From the NCBI GenBank assembly GCA_902470365.1, contig CABRFZ010000006.1, positions 1 to 64,000 of the forward strand: DNA of 64,000 nucleotides. The letters run 5' to 3'. The notes under the pieces are model-generated. The model saw nothing but the letters and a program-made list of their open reading frames with translations, searched no databases and was not told the DNA's origin. The stretch's first letter is position 1. Every line of letters starts with the position of its first letter. The position numbers and the translations under genes are program-made. This DNA is from an uncultured Collinsella sp. GTDB taxonomy: Bacteria > Actinomycetota > Coriobacteriia > Coriobacteriales > Coriobacteriaceae. Positions 6,151 to 15,334 of this stretch are shown one piece after another.

Positions 6151-8391
6151 TTAGTCAAATAGACTCGGCATGTCGTTTTCCTTCATGAGGGCACCGGCTG
6201 AGGGGAGGCTCTGCGCGGTGAACTTCTCGGCCGAGACGCCGGCGCCAAGGATTTCCTCGGTCGTGCCGACGGTGGTGACCGAGCGGCCCTTCTTGGCCGT
6301 AAAGGCCTGGACGCCCTGCGTGTTGGTGGTCGTCTTGGTCTTGAGCAGCGACGTGTTGAAGTTCATCAGTCGGTAGTCGCTCGAGACCAGCGCGATGTCA
6401 CGATCCTCCTTGAGCACCTGGGCATACAGCAGCTTGCTGCCGCCGTAGATGGCGTTCTTGAGGCGTTTGCGGTTGGTCTTGGTGGCGTATCCGGCAAGCG
6501 CGACACGCACCACGCGGCCGTTCTCAAAGACGAACAACACGTCGGCCTTGTAGTCCTCGGGGTCGATGACCCAGATGACGCTCTCGTCGGGTTCCATCTC
6601 AAGATCGGTCGGCAGGTACGAGCCCAGCTGGGCCGACTTGGTGTCCTCAAACGCCGCGACCTTGCACTTGTACACCTGGCTCTTGTTGGTAAACACGAGC
6701 AGCTCGTGCGTGTTGGAGGACGGGAACTCGATAAAGGGTTTGTCGCCGTCCTTGTACTTGAGCGTGGTCGCCTTTTTGAGTACGCGGTCCGTCATCTTCT
6801 TAAGGTAGCCATCGCGCGAGAGCATGATGGTGACCGGGTACTCCTCGACCTCGGGCTCCAAGCTTACTTCGATAACCTCATGGGGCTCGATCCTGCCCGT
6901 GCGGCGCGGCATCACATACTTCTTGTTGACCGCGGCTAGCTCGTCGCTGATGACCTTCTTGATGTTCTCCTCGCTGGAGAGGATTTCCTCAAGCTCGGCA
7001 ATCTCGCCCTCAAGCTTAGCGATGTCCTTGGTGCGGTTGAGGATGTACTCCTCGTTGATGTTGCGGAGCTTGAGCTCGGCAACAAACTCGGCCTGGGTCT
7101 CGTCGATGTCGAAGCCGCGCATAAGGTTGGGCACGACCTCGGCCTCGAGCTTGGTGCCACGGATGATGGCGATCGCCTTGTCGATGTCGAGCAGGATCGC
7201 CTCGAGGCCGTGCAACAGGTGCAGGCGCTCGGACTTTTTTCCCAGGTCAAAGTTAATGCGGCGACGCGTGGACTCAATACGCCACTTGACCCACTCGTGC
7301 AGGATCTGACGCACGCCCATAACGCGAGGGTAACCATCGACCAACACGTTGAAGTTGCACGAGAACGAATCCTGCAGCGTGGTCGAGCGATAGAGCTTGG
7401 CCATGAGCTTGTCGGGGTCGACGCCGCGCTTAAGGTCGATGGCGATGCGCAAGCCCGAGAGGTCGGTTTCGTCGCGGATGTCAGCGATCTCCTTGACCTT
7501 GCCCTCTTTGGAGAGCTTGACGATGCGCTCGATGATGACATCGGTCTTGGTGGTGTAGGGGATCTCGTAGACCTCGATGATGCGCTCTTCGGGAATCCAA
7601 CGCCAGCGGGAGCGAATCTGGAAGCTGCCCAGGCCGGTCTCAATAATCTTTTCCATCTCCTCGTGGCGGTAGATGATCTCGCCGCCGGTCGAGAAGTCGG
7701 GCATGGGCATGTACTCGAGCAGGTCGCAATCGGGATCCTGCAGGTAGTGCATCGTGGCGGTGCAGACCTCGTTGAGGTTGAAGCCGCAGATGTCGGACGC
7801 CATGGCGACGCCGATGCCCTTGTTGGCCGAGACAAGGATGTTGGGGAACGTGGTGGGCAGCAGGCGCGGCTCCTTCATGGCACCGTCGTAGCTGTCGACG
7901 AAGTCGACCGGGTCCTTGTCGATGTCCTTGAAGATCTCGGCGCTGATGGGGGAGAGCTTGGCTTCGGTATAACGCGAGGCGGCGTAGCTCAGGTCGCCCG
8001 AATAGTACTTGCCAAAGTTGCCCTTCGACTCAACGAACGGTGCGAGCAACGCCTCGTTGCCGGTTGCCAGGCGCACCATCGTCTCGTAGATCGCGGCATC
8101 GCCGTGCGGGTTGAGCTTCATGGTCTGGCCCACGATGTTGGCGCTCTTCTGGCGCTCGCCCTTGAGCAGACCCATCTTGTACATGGTGTAGAGCAGCTTG
8201 CGGTGCGAGGGCTTAAAGCCGTCGATCTCGGGGAACGCACGCGAGACGTTGACGCTCATGGCGTAGGGCATGTAGTTGACCTCGAGCGTCTGCGTGATCG
8301 GCTGGTCGGTGACCTCGGAGTGCAGGCCGATGACGTTCTCGGCGTTGACCTGCTTTTTCTTCGGCTGGTTCTTCGTCTTCTTCTTTGCCAC
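6151..8391 (-). CDS. parC: Type IIA DNA topoisomerase subunit A (GyrA/ParC-like)
   Basis: The 746-residue protein carries the breakage-reunion domain: FPEIDGFKPSHRKLLYTMYK near residue 54, NPHGDAAIYETMVRLA near 94, and the catalytic tyrosine in AASRYTEAKL (Tyr141). A coiled-coil region (INEEYILNRTKDIAKLEGEI) and a short C-terminal region with beta-pinwheel-like strands follow (about residues 525-700). The usual QRP segment is replaced by FKPSHRK, marking it as a divergent paralogue distinct from the main gyrase. It pairs with the B subunit 45 bp upstream to form an A2B2 ATP-dependent topoisomerase that relaxes or decatenates DNA. The lysine-rich N-terminus is an unusual extension. The symbol is by position and similarity only. 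Confidence 0.85.
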   Translation of the reverse strand: MAKKKTKNQPKKKQVNAENVIGLHSEVTDQPITQTLEVNYMPYAMSVNVSRAFPEIDGFKPSHRKLLYTMYKMGLLKGERQKSANIVGQTMKLNPHGDAAIYETMVRLATGNEALLAPFVESKGNFGKYYSGDLSYAASRYTEAKLSPISAEIFKDIDKDPVDFVDSYDGAMKEPRLLPTTFPNILVSANKGIGVAMASDICGFNLNEVCTATMHYLQDPDCDLLEYMPMPDFSTGGEIIYRHEEMEKIIETGLGSFQIRSRWRWIPEERIIEVYEIPYTTKTDVIIERIVKLSKEGKVKEIADIRDETDLSGLRIAIDLKRGVDPDKLMAKLYRSTTLQDSFSCNFNVLVDGYPRVMGVRQILHEWVKWRIESTRRRINFDLGKKSERLHLLHGLEAILLDIDKAIAIIRGTKLEAEVVPNLMRGFDIDETQAEFVAELKLRNINEEYILNRTKDIAKLEGEIAELEEILSSEENIKKVISDELAAVNKKYVMPRRTGRIEPHEVIEVSLEPEVEEYPVTIMLSRDGYLKKMTDRVLKKATTLKYKDGDKPFIEFPSSNTHELLVFTNKSQVYKCKVAAFEDTKSAQLGSYLPTDLEMEPDESVIWVIDPEDYKADVLFVFENGRVVRVALAGYATKTNRKRLKNAIYGGSKLLYAQVLKEDRDIALVSSDYRLMNFNTSLLKTKTTTNTQGVQAFTAKKGRSVTTVGTTEEILGAGVSAEKFTAQSLPSAGALMKENDMPSLFD

Positions 8392-8436
8392 GATATCCTC
8401 TTGAACTTCTTAAGGGCCGTCGTTATCGATTTGCTG

Positions 8437-10434
8437 CTACTGCAGGTCCAGCTGGTCCAGATATTCCTTGCCGTGCTCGGAGATATGGCGCTTGCGGCCC
8501 GCTTCGTCGTTGCCCAGCAACAGGTTAAACATGGTCTCCATCTTGGTGACGTCCTCGGGCTCCACCTTGATCAGGCGACGCGTCTCGGGGTTCATGGTGG
8601 TGAGCCACATCATGTCCGGGTCGTTCTCGCCAAGACCCTTGGAGCGGTTGATGGAGCACTTCTGGTCGCCAATCTCCTTGAGGATGCCGTTCTTCTCGAG
8701 CTCGGTGTAGGCAAAGTAGGTCTTTTCTTTGCAGTTGATCTCGTAGAGCGGCGACTCGGCGATATACACGTAACCCTCGTCGATAAGTGTGGGCACCAGG
8801 CGGTAAAGCATGGTGAGCACGAGCGTGCGGATGTGGTAACCGTCGACGTCGGCGTCCGTACAGATGATGACCTTGTTCCAGTTGAGGTTGTCCAGGTCAA
8901 AGGTACCAAGGTTCTTGATGCGCTTGTCTTTGATCTCCACGCCGCAGCCCAGCACGCGCATGAGGTCCATGATGATGTCGGACTTAAAGATGCGCGGATA
9001 ATCCTCCTTCAGGCAGTTGAGGATCTTGCCGCGGACGGGCATGACGCCCTGGAACTCGGCATCGCGCGAGGTGCGAATGGCACCTGCTGCCGAGTCACCC
9101 TCTACGATGTAGATCTCGCGGCGGCTCTTGTCCTTGGAGCGGCAGTCGATGAACTTCTGCACGCGGTTGGCCATGTCGGTCTTCTGCTGCAGGTTGGTTT
9201 TGATACTCTGGCGCGTTTTCTCGGCGTTCTCGCGCGAACGCTTGTTGATGAGCACCTGCTCCATGATCTTGTTGGCGGCGTCTTTGTTCTCGATCAAGTA
9301 AGTCGAGAGGCGCTCCTTAAAGAAGGCCGTCATAGCCTGCTGGATAAAGCGGTTGTTGATGGCCTTCTTAGTCTGGTTTTCGTAGGACGTCTGGGTGGAG
9401 AAGCAGTTGGTCACCAGCACCAGGCAGTCCTGGACGTCCTGCCATTTGATGCCGCTCTCGTTTTTGTTGTACTTGCCCTGTTGCTTAATGTAGGCATCGA
9501 TGGCGCTGGTCAGAGCGCTACGGGCAGCCTTCTCGGGTGAGCCTCCGTTCTCGAGCCATGACGAGTTGTGGTAGTACTCCTGCATCATGAAGGTGCGCGA
9601 GAAGCACATGCACGCGGTAATCTTGACGTTGTAGTCGGGCAGGTCCTCGCGGTCGCGACCGCGACGGTCGGCCTCGATAAAGAAGGGCTCGGTGAGGTAG
9701 TCGGTACCGACCTTCTCGAGCACGTAGTCTTCGATGCCCTTGGGGTAGCAGAAGTCCTCTTCGGAAAACTCGCCGTCGTCGCCCTCGATGCGCAGACGGA
9801 AGGTCACGTTGGCGTTGACCACGGCCTGGCGGCGCATGGTCTCGCGATACCAATCGTGGGGGATGCTGATGGAGGTAAAGACTTCAAGATCGGGGCGCCA
9901 TTTGATGGTGGTGCCGGTGCGGTCCTCGTCGCTGGGCTCAATCTCGAGTGCCTTCTTTTTGGCGCCGACGACCTTGCCCTTCTTAAAGTGCAGGGAGTAC
10001 TTGTTGCCATCGCGCCAAACCGTGACGTCCATGTACTCGGAGGCGTACTGGGTCGCGCACGAGCCTAGGCCGTTGGTACCGAGCGAGAAGTCGTAGTCGC
10101 CGCCCTGGTTGTTATTGTATTTGCCGCCGGCGTAGAGCTCGCAAAAGACGAGCTCCCAGTTAAAGCGCTTCTCGGAGGGGTTCCAGTCGAGCGGGCAGCC
10201 ACGGCCATTGTCCTCTACCTGGATAGAGCCATCGCGAAAGGCGGTAAGGGTGATGAGCTTGCCGTAGCCCTGGCGCGCCTCGTCAACGGCGTTGGACAGG
10301 ATCTCGAAGGCGGCATGCGCGCAGCCGTCGAGCCCGTCCGAGCCAAAGATGACGGCGGGGCGCAGGCGTACGCGCTCCTCGTCCTTGAGCTGGCGGATAC
10401 TGTCGTTACCATAGTTTGCGGTGTTTTTTGCCAT
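8437..10434 (-). CDS. parE: Type IIA DNA topoisomerase subunit B (GyrB/ParE-like)
   Basis: The 665-residue protein has a GHKL ATPase domain with the N-box (EILSNAVDEA, near residue 45), EDNGRGCP and the lid GTNGLGSCATQY. A transducer domain follows, then a TOPRIM domain (YIVEGDSAAGAIRTSRDAEF; ICTDADVDGYHIRTLVLTML). It ends with the conserved tail region (RSKGLGENDPDMMW). The PVRGKILNC motif replaces the usual PLRGK(I/L)LNV, consistent with a non-canonical paralogue. It supplies ATP-driven strand capture to the downstream A subunit, with which it forms an operon (45-bp gap). The start ATG at 10434 has an AAAGGAG-like site. Confidence 0.85.
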   Translation of the reverse strand: MAKNTANYGNDSIRQLKDEERVRLRPAVIFGSDGLDGCAHAAFEILSNAVDEARQGYGKLITLTAFRDGSIQVEDNGRGCPLDWNPSEKRFNWELVFCELYAGGKYNNNQGGDYDFSLGTNGLGSCATQYASEYMDVTVWRDGNKYSLHFKKGKVVGAKKKALEIEPSDEDRTGTTIKWRPDLEVFTSISIPHDWYRETMRRQAVVNANVTFRLRIEGDDGEFSEEDFCYPKGIEDYVLEKVGTDYLTEPFFIEADRRGRDREDLPDYNVKITACMCFSRTFMMQEYYHNSSWLENGGSPEKAARSALTSAIDAYIKQQGKYNKNESGIKWQDVQDCLVLVTNCFSTQTSYENQTKKAINNRFIQQAMTAFFKERLSTYLIENKDAANKIMEQVLINKRSRENAEKTRQSIKTNLQQKTDMANRVQKFIDCRSKDKSRREIYIVEGDSAAGAIRTSRDAEFQGVMPVRGKILNCLKEDYPRIFKSDIIMDLMRVLGCGVEIKDKRIKNLGTFDLDNLNWNKVIICTDADVDGYHIRTLVLTMLYRLVPTLIDEGYVYIAESPLYEINCKEKTYFAYTELEKNGILKEIGDQKCSINRSKGLGENDPDMMWLTTMNPETRRLIKVEPEDVTKMETMFNLLLGNDEAGRKRHISEHGKEYLDQLDLQ

Positions 10435-10619
10435 ACTCGCTCTCTCGGTGCTCCTTTGCTGCGTTTAAGTCATATAGATAGTCAAGGTAGCATAGCCCAG
10501 CCCACAGACGATTCCACCCAACACGAAATCCATCGAACAATCGTTCGGAGTTCGATGGAGATTCGTTTACTCGGACAAAACCGAGTCGGCTCTGTCCGAG
10601 TAAGTTTGAAGACGGCCGA

Positions 10620-10736
10620 ATGTGTCTTGCTGCGTTTGCGGTTGGATACGCTGTCGAAGACATGTCGTGCGGATTGTTGGCGAAAAGACGCCGTGCCAAG
10701 CTCGAGGCAGAACTCGACTCCCCTGATGATATCTAA
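10620..10736 (+). CDS. Small 38-residue ORF with its own terminator, unknown function
   Basis: ATG 10620 opens MCLAAFAVGYAVEDMSCGLL then AKRRRAKLEAELDSPDDI and stops at 10736. The first half is hydrophobic, the second a basic and then acidic helix, as in small membrane-anchored peptides. A convincing forward terminator begins 8 bp after the stop, which supports transcription across this frame. No clear ribosome binding site is visible, and the frame is open upstream to about 10575, so it could also be a gene tail. The rest of 10435-10826 holds nothing else I can support. Confidence 0.35.
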   Translation: MCLAAFAVGYAVEDMSCGLLAKRRRAKLEAELDSPDDI

Positions 10737-10744
10737 TGCGAAAT

Positions 10745-10779
10745 GGGCTGGCTCTGGGTATCCAGAACCAGCCCCTTTT
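10745..10779 (+). terminator. Forward intrinsic terminator
   Basis: GGGCTGGCTCTGG pairs with CCAGAACCAGCCC across 4 nt and is followed by CTTTT on the forward strand only. The surface-protein gene on the other strand ends nearby at 10827, and the stem could serve it too, but no U-tract is present in that direction. Confidence 0.65.
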
Positions 10780-10826
10780 GGTGTTCGATGAGCCGAGTCG
10801 GCGTCTCTCGCAAAGGTAACTGAGAG

Positions 10827-13800
10827 CTAGCGAGGCCTATCCGAATTGACCTCATCAGCGGTGTCGGTTTCGAGCGCCGTGCGGCGGGCGCTGTAGGCGA
10901 CGAGGCCGGCGCCTGCTGCGGCGAGTGCTGCTGCGGCTGCCGTAAGGGGAGCGTTGACATCGCCCGTGCCCGCAAGCGCGCCCGCTTTTCCGGGGCGCTT
11001 GTTATTGCCGTGATCCTTTCCGCTGCCAGAGCCACTGCCGCTACCGGAGCTGCTTCCGCCGGAGCCGCCACTGCCGTCCGCCGTCATCGGTGCATCGTGA
11101 AGCCCCGTCGTATCCGCGTTGTCGCATACGCCGACCTGAACTTCTGAGCGTTCGCATGCCGCGTCGGGCACATGAAGCTCGTGCAGTACGGCACCCAGCG
11201 CCGAGTTTGCGCCCGGTCGAATTTCCTCGAGCGTTACGGGATCGAGCGCCACCAGATTACGCGCCTTCGCATACAGCGTTACACGTTTGCCCACCTCGTC
11301 GCTCCAACTCTCGGGGATGGCGAAGCTCATGCGGAACTGTGCCGTGCAACCCGGTGCCAGCACGGCGTTGCCACTGTCGGCTACTAGCGGGTGCGTTGCA
11401 AAATGTGCGCCCAGCGTCTCGAGCGTGTACTTCACGTGTGTCATGTCGTTGGCCGAAGCGTCCTCGGCAAGCTCTGGATCGTAGATCGATGCCATGCGTG
11501 CGTTCACTCCGAACCCGATGGATGCGCTGGAGAACGGCTGACTGGAGCCCTCTCGGTACAGATCGATCGTGCCGGCGGTCAGCAAGGTGTTGCCGTCGTT
11601 TCGCACCGTGACCATGAAGGATTCGCCTGCTGCTCCGGGCACCACCGCGCCCGAGGTAGCGACCGCGCCCGTCGGAGTGGCACACGCCACCAAGGGCACT
11701 TCGATGCCGTGTAGTTCTGCCTCGCTCTTCTCCGCGCTCACAATGTGCGTGGCGAGCGCGGAGAGCATGCTCCCCGACGTCAAAAATGTCGTTATCTGAT
11801 CGACGGGATGGTCCAGCTCGCACATCACGAACGGCTCCGTGAACAGATCGCCTGCCAAGGTGCTGGCGAAGATGCGGAAGTGCTTGCCCATCACTGCTAC
11901 CGGGTTGCCTTCTTCGTCGTAGGTTTGTCCCACTTTGCCATCGGTGTTCTCTACATAGAGCACGCACCTGCCGTTGTTGCTTACGCTAAACGATGCCGGG
12001 CCGCAGCCTGCGGCACCCACGGGCTGCGTTGCAAATACCGATGCGCCTCGCGTCCAAGTAATATGCTGCAGTTGCTCGTTGACGGTAGCCAAAAAGCCCG
12101 TGTGCTGCGGCCACGGCACCGCGTGGGGTACTGTGGCATCTGGCGACATAACGCCCCAGCCCGCAATGGACTGGCCGATCACGGCGTACGATGCACAGCC
12201 ACAACCGCCTGCGGTCTCGTATGCAACGGGCACCACCATTTTGCCGTTGATATTCTCGGGCGCGCCGAGCTCGATGCTCGACGGTGCCTGCGGAAAGCGG
12301 AGAACTTGGCGGAACGTCAGGCTGTCGCCCGAAACGTCCGACCACAGGGTAAAGCACTCCAGCGCAACCTCGGCCTCGCTGCCGAGCGCCTTTTCTGCGG
12401 TGGTTCCGCGGCGGTGGAGGTAGGCGCCCGACAGGCGCCCGTTGACAAGTGTCTTGCCCACCGTGATGCGTGGGCACTGCAGGCAATGGTAGCCATCCTC
12501 CTGAAGGCGGCCGCGCGAGATGCTGCGCCACGACGTGTGCGATACCACGCGAACTCCGTCGTTGCTTATGCGCAGGCGCACAACGGACAGTATGCCGGCT
12601 GTGCTTGCCATATCGAAAAGGGTGTCGTCGCCGGCGGGGCGCTCGCCCGAGACCAGCAGCACGTAGGCGTCCTGGTTTCCTCTTCCGTCCGTATATTCCA
12701 CTACGTCGAAGTCGTAATCGTATATGCTGTCGCGCTCCACGTCGCCCTCGCCAAACCCAAGGGGAAAGTCCACAGGCGTGGGAGCGGACCACGTTCCGTT
12801 TGCCTTTGTGTGTACCACCAGGCGCGAGCGACCATTGTCGCCGTAGCGCACCGAGGCGATACGGAACAGGCATTCTACGCCGGCAATCATTGCCAGCTTC
12901 ATGTGGGCTTCGCTGAGCACGCCAGCAAACAGCACGTTGTCGCTCGAGGGCTTGATGCCGCCACGCTCGTCCTCCGACACGCCGGCAGAATCGGCGTTCG
13001 GGTCGGCAGCGGTGTTCGTTGCCTGACCGATGTAGGTGTACTCATACATCGGCGCGGCGTTTTCGTCGTTCTCCATCAGCACGTGGACGAAATGCTCGAT
13101 CTGTCCCGTGTCGTCGCTTTCTGCATCCGCCTCGAGCTCAATGCGCGTGACCGCTTGATCCCAATCGCGCACGACAGGCGCGGCGTTTACGGCAGTGGCC
13201 TTAACCTCGGCGCGTGCGAGCAGTTCGGCGTTGGTGACGATGGTGGCCGATGCGATAAATTGCGGCACGCCGCCCGCCTCAATGTTGCCGGCCGAGCCGA
13301 AGCAGGCATCCAGCGTATAAGGCGTATCTCCATCCAATGCGAGCTCAGAGCGCTGGAGCCCATACTGGTCGCCATTGTTCACCGACATATTCCACGAATC
13401 GATGAGTGTGGGCCACGACCCCGACCAAGCCTTGGTGGTCCACTTGAACATTACAAACTGGAGTATCACATCGACATCGACGTCTGCACCTACGCGCAGT
13501 CGCGGAAGCTGGTGCCCGTCCGCCTTCTCATACCCAATGAACAGCGTGAGGGATGCGGCGCCGCGCACGGCAGACGAGGCGACGCCTGCAACGCCGGCGC
13601 CAAAGGTGACGGCAAGCCCGATCTGGATGGTGAACGATCCCGACGTATTGGAATAGTCGAGCGAAATGTTCTTGAAAAACGCCGCGCCGCTGCCGTGCGT
13701 GTGGGCGCCCACGGCGAGCGCCAGTTTTGCCAGCACCCAGGGGTTGACGTTTAAGAAAAACGGCACCGGTCCCAAGGTGAACTGCTCGGTCCAATTGAGG

Positions 13801-15179
13801 TCGGTTTTTACCTGGAAGAGGGCCTTAATATTGCCAAATGCGGGATCGTTGTTGTCACCCCAGGTTTTGCCCACCCAGTCGTAGGCGAGCGATCCGTACA
13901 GCTGCGTGGCGATATCCATCGTGAACAGCAGTGTGCAACGGTGGCGAAGGAGCTTAGTGTTCCTTGGATCGGTGCCCGAACCGGCACTCATACTCTTGTA
14001 CTGATTCCACTTCCCCTCCATTTCGTCGAGGTAGCGGTTTGCCTGCTTGGCGCCCGACTCGCGTGGCGATTTCTTCCAGTATTCCGGATCCGGATTGCCC
14101 GAATCGTTCATGTAGCCGACCGGTTTGTATCCTCCGCCAAACAGTACGTACCCGGCAAACGAGAAATCGAACAGAATGGGGAACGATGGCATCCAGCACG
14201 TGAACTTATTGCCGCCGATGCCGGGAAATGCCGCGGGGAAATCAAACGGAGTTATCTCTTGGTCCATGGTGGTGGGGACGATAGTGGTCGAGCCCGATTC
14301 CGCCTTTGCCGCCGGCGCGGTGACAACGGCCATGGGGGAGGAGAGCGTGTAGGTTTTGCCTTGATAGTCGAGCACAAAGCGCAGCTTGCACCCTTCTTCC
14401 AGAAGGCCCGATGCCGCGTCGAGAAACTTGTCTTCGAGTGTGAACGTCGCCAGATTATCCGCGCCCGATGCGCTGGCCTTGACTTGGCCAATCTGCGTGA
14501 CGGTTTCGGGCGAGCTGTCCGTGGCGGGCATTACCTTGTTGATGCGCAGCGTTGCCTGTCCGCCCTGTGGCAGATGTGCCTGCACGGTAAAGGCGTGCGT
14601 ATCGGGCTGCTCGTTTGCCGTGTCGTCCTTCGGCAATGCCATAAACGTGGCGTCGGCGTACTGGATGTCCCATTCGTCGAACGTGAGCTGTCGAAAGTAC
14701 GGCTCGCCATCGGAGAGCGGACGTGTGGGTGCGGTAATGGCGGTGCCGCCTTGGACACGCGCGAGGGGAATCTCGACATCGCGGTAGCCTTTCATGCTGA
14801 TGGAGATGCCGCCATTAAAGTCGTACGCGTCGAGAAGCGTTGCCTCGTCCACGTAGCCTTCCGAAAGAGGGGCGACCTCAAAGATAGCCGTGCCTTCGTC
14901 ATCGGTCGTGGCGGTGAGCTGCTTGCCTGCGGCATAGCGCGATGTGAGCGTGACCTGGGCACCCGTGATGGGCGTATTCTTGTTGGCGACGTCGACCACG
15001 ACCACACCAAACATGGTACGCGAGAGCACCAAGACCTTGAAGGGATCATCTTCATCGGCGTATGCCTCGGTGGGGGCGAACGGCAGTATGAAGGCGTTTG
15101 CGCTTCCCGGCACGCGCGGCAACATAATGCTCGCCAGCGAGGACGCTCCGGCAACAAGTAACGAACGGCGATCAAGCAT
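10827..15179 (-). CDS. Large cell-surface protein with twin-arginine-like signal and LPxTG-like anchor
   Basis: The start is placed at ATG 15179 (GGGAG upstream), giving 1450 residues; the frame stays open upstream but without a signal. The N-terminus MLDRRSLLVAGASSLASIML looks like a Tat or Sec signal ending near ANAF. Residues about 45-150 resemble a carboxypeptidase-regulatory-like beta sandwich (VANKNTPITGAQVTL, DDEGTAIFEVAPL). The long middle has no family I recognise. A late Ig-like domain follows (VTVRNDGNTLLTAGTIDLYR). The C-terminus has a Gly/Ser-rich linker, LAGTGD, a hydrophobic helix (TAAAAALAAAGAGLVAY) and SARR. This suggests export and cell-wall or membrane anchoring. A LuxR-type regulator lies directly upstream on the same strand. 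Confidence 0.75.
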   Translation of the reverse strand: MLDRRSLLVAGASSLASIMLPRVPGSANAFILPFAPTEAYADEDDPFKVLVLSRTMFGVVVVDVANKNTPITGAQVTLTSRYAAGKQLTATTDDEGTAIFEVAPLSEGYVDEATLLDAYDFNGGISISMKGYRDVEIPLARVQGGTAITAPTRPLSDGEPYFRQLTFDEWDIQYADATFMALPKDDTANEQPDTHAFTVQAHLPQGGQATLRINKVMPATDSSPETVTQIGQVKASASGADNLATFTLEDKFLDAASGLLEEGCKLRFVLDYQGKTYTLSSPMAVVTAPAAKAESGSTTIVPTTMDQEITPFDFPAAFPGIGGNKFTCWMPSFPILFDFSFAGYVLFGGGYKPVGYMNDSGNPDPEYWKKSPRESGAKQANRYLDEMEGKWNQYKSMSAGSGTDPRNTKLLRHRCTLLFTMDIATQLYGSLAYDWVGKTWGDNNDPAFGNIKALFQVKTDLNWTEQFTLGPVPFFLNVNPWVLAKLALAVGAHTHGSGAAFFKNISLDYSNTSGSFTIQIGLAVTFGAGVAGVASSAVRGAASLTLFIGYEKADGHQLPRLRVGADVDVDVILQFVMFKWTTKAWSGSWPTLIDSWNMSVNNGDQYGLQRSELALDGDTPYTLDACFGSAGNIEAGGVPQFIASATIVTNAELLARAEVKATAVNAAPVVRDWDQAVTRIELEADAESDDTGQIEHFVHVLMENDENAAPMYEYTYIGQATNTAADPNADSAGVSEDERGGIKPSSDNVLFAGVLSEAHMKLAMIAGVECLFRIASVRYGDNGRSRLVVHTKANGTWSAPTPVDFPLGFGEGDVERDSIYDYDFDVVEYTDGRGNQDAYVLLVSGERPAGDDTLFDMASTAGILSVVRLRISNDGVRVVSHTSWRSISRGRLQEDGYHCLQCPRITVGKTLVNGRLSGAYLHRRGTTAEKALGSEAEVALECFTLWSDVSGDSLTFRQVLRFPQAPSSIELGAPENINGKMVVPVAYETAGGCGCASYAVIGQSIAGWGVMSPDATVPHAVPWPQHTGFLATVNEQLQHITWTRGASVFATQPVGAAGCGPASFSVSNNGRCVLYVENTDGKVGQTYDEEGNPVAVMGKHFRIFASTLAGDLFTEPFVMCELDHPVDQITTFLTSGSMLSALATHIVSAEKSEAELHGIEVPLVACATPTGAVATSGAVVPGAAGESFMVTVRNDGNTLLTAGTIDLYREGSSQPFSSASIGFGVNARMASIYDPELAEDASANDMTHVKYTLETLGAHFATHPLVADSGNAVLAPGCTAQFRMSFAIPESWSDEVGKRVTLYAKARNLVALDPVTLEEIRPGANSALGAVLHELHVPDAACERSEVQVGVCDNADTTGLHDAPMTADGSGGSGGSSSGSGSGSGSGKDHGNNKRPGKAGALAGTGDVNAPLTAAAAALAAAGAGLVAYSARRTALETDTADEVNSDRPR

Positions 15180-15334
15180 CTTTGGCTCCCATCCCGCAGG
15201 TATCGGTGGAAATAATCCAATTTTGCGAGAAGGCGCCACGTGGCGGTAGTGCCGTTCAAGGGTCAAAATGTCCAAATTAATCGAGCGAAGCGCCGGGTTC
15301 CGGAACGCGTTCGATGCTCTTGGCGGCCCGGTCG

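Noticed and set aside
7210..9540. 776-codon forward open frame opposite the topoisomerase genes
   Set aside because: Antisense to two well-conserved genes; composition (Val/Leu/Asp/His rich) is the mirror of GC-biased codons; no ribosome binding site or family motif.
10406..10699. 97-codon reverse ORF upstream of the topoisomerase B gene
   Set aside because: It overlaps the start of topoisomerase B in another frame, lacks a ribosome binding site and has no recognisable features.
11745..13754. 669-codon forward open frame opposite the surface protein gene
   Set aside because: Shadow frame, Arg/Ala/His rich with no domains. The reverse strand has a signal peptide, linker and anchor.
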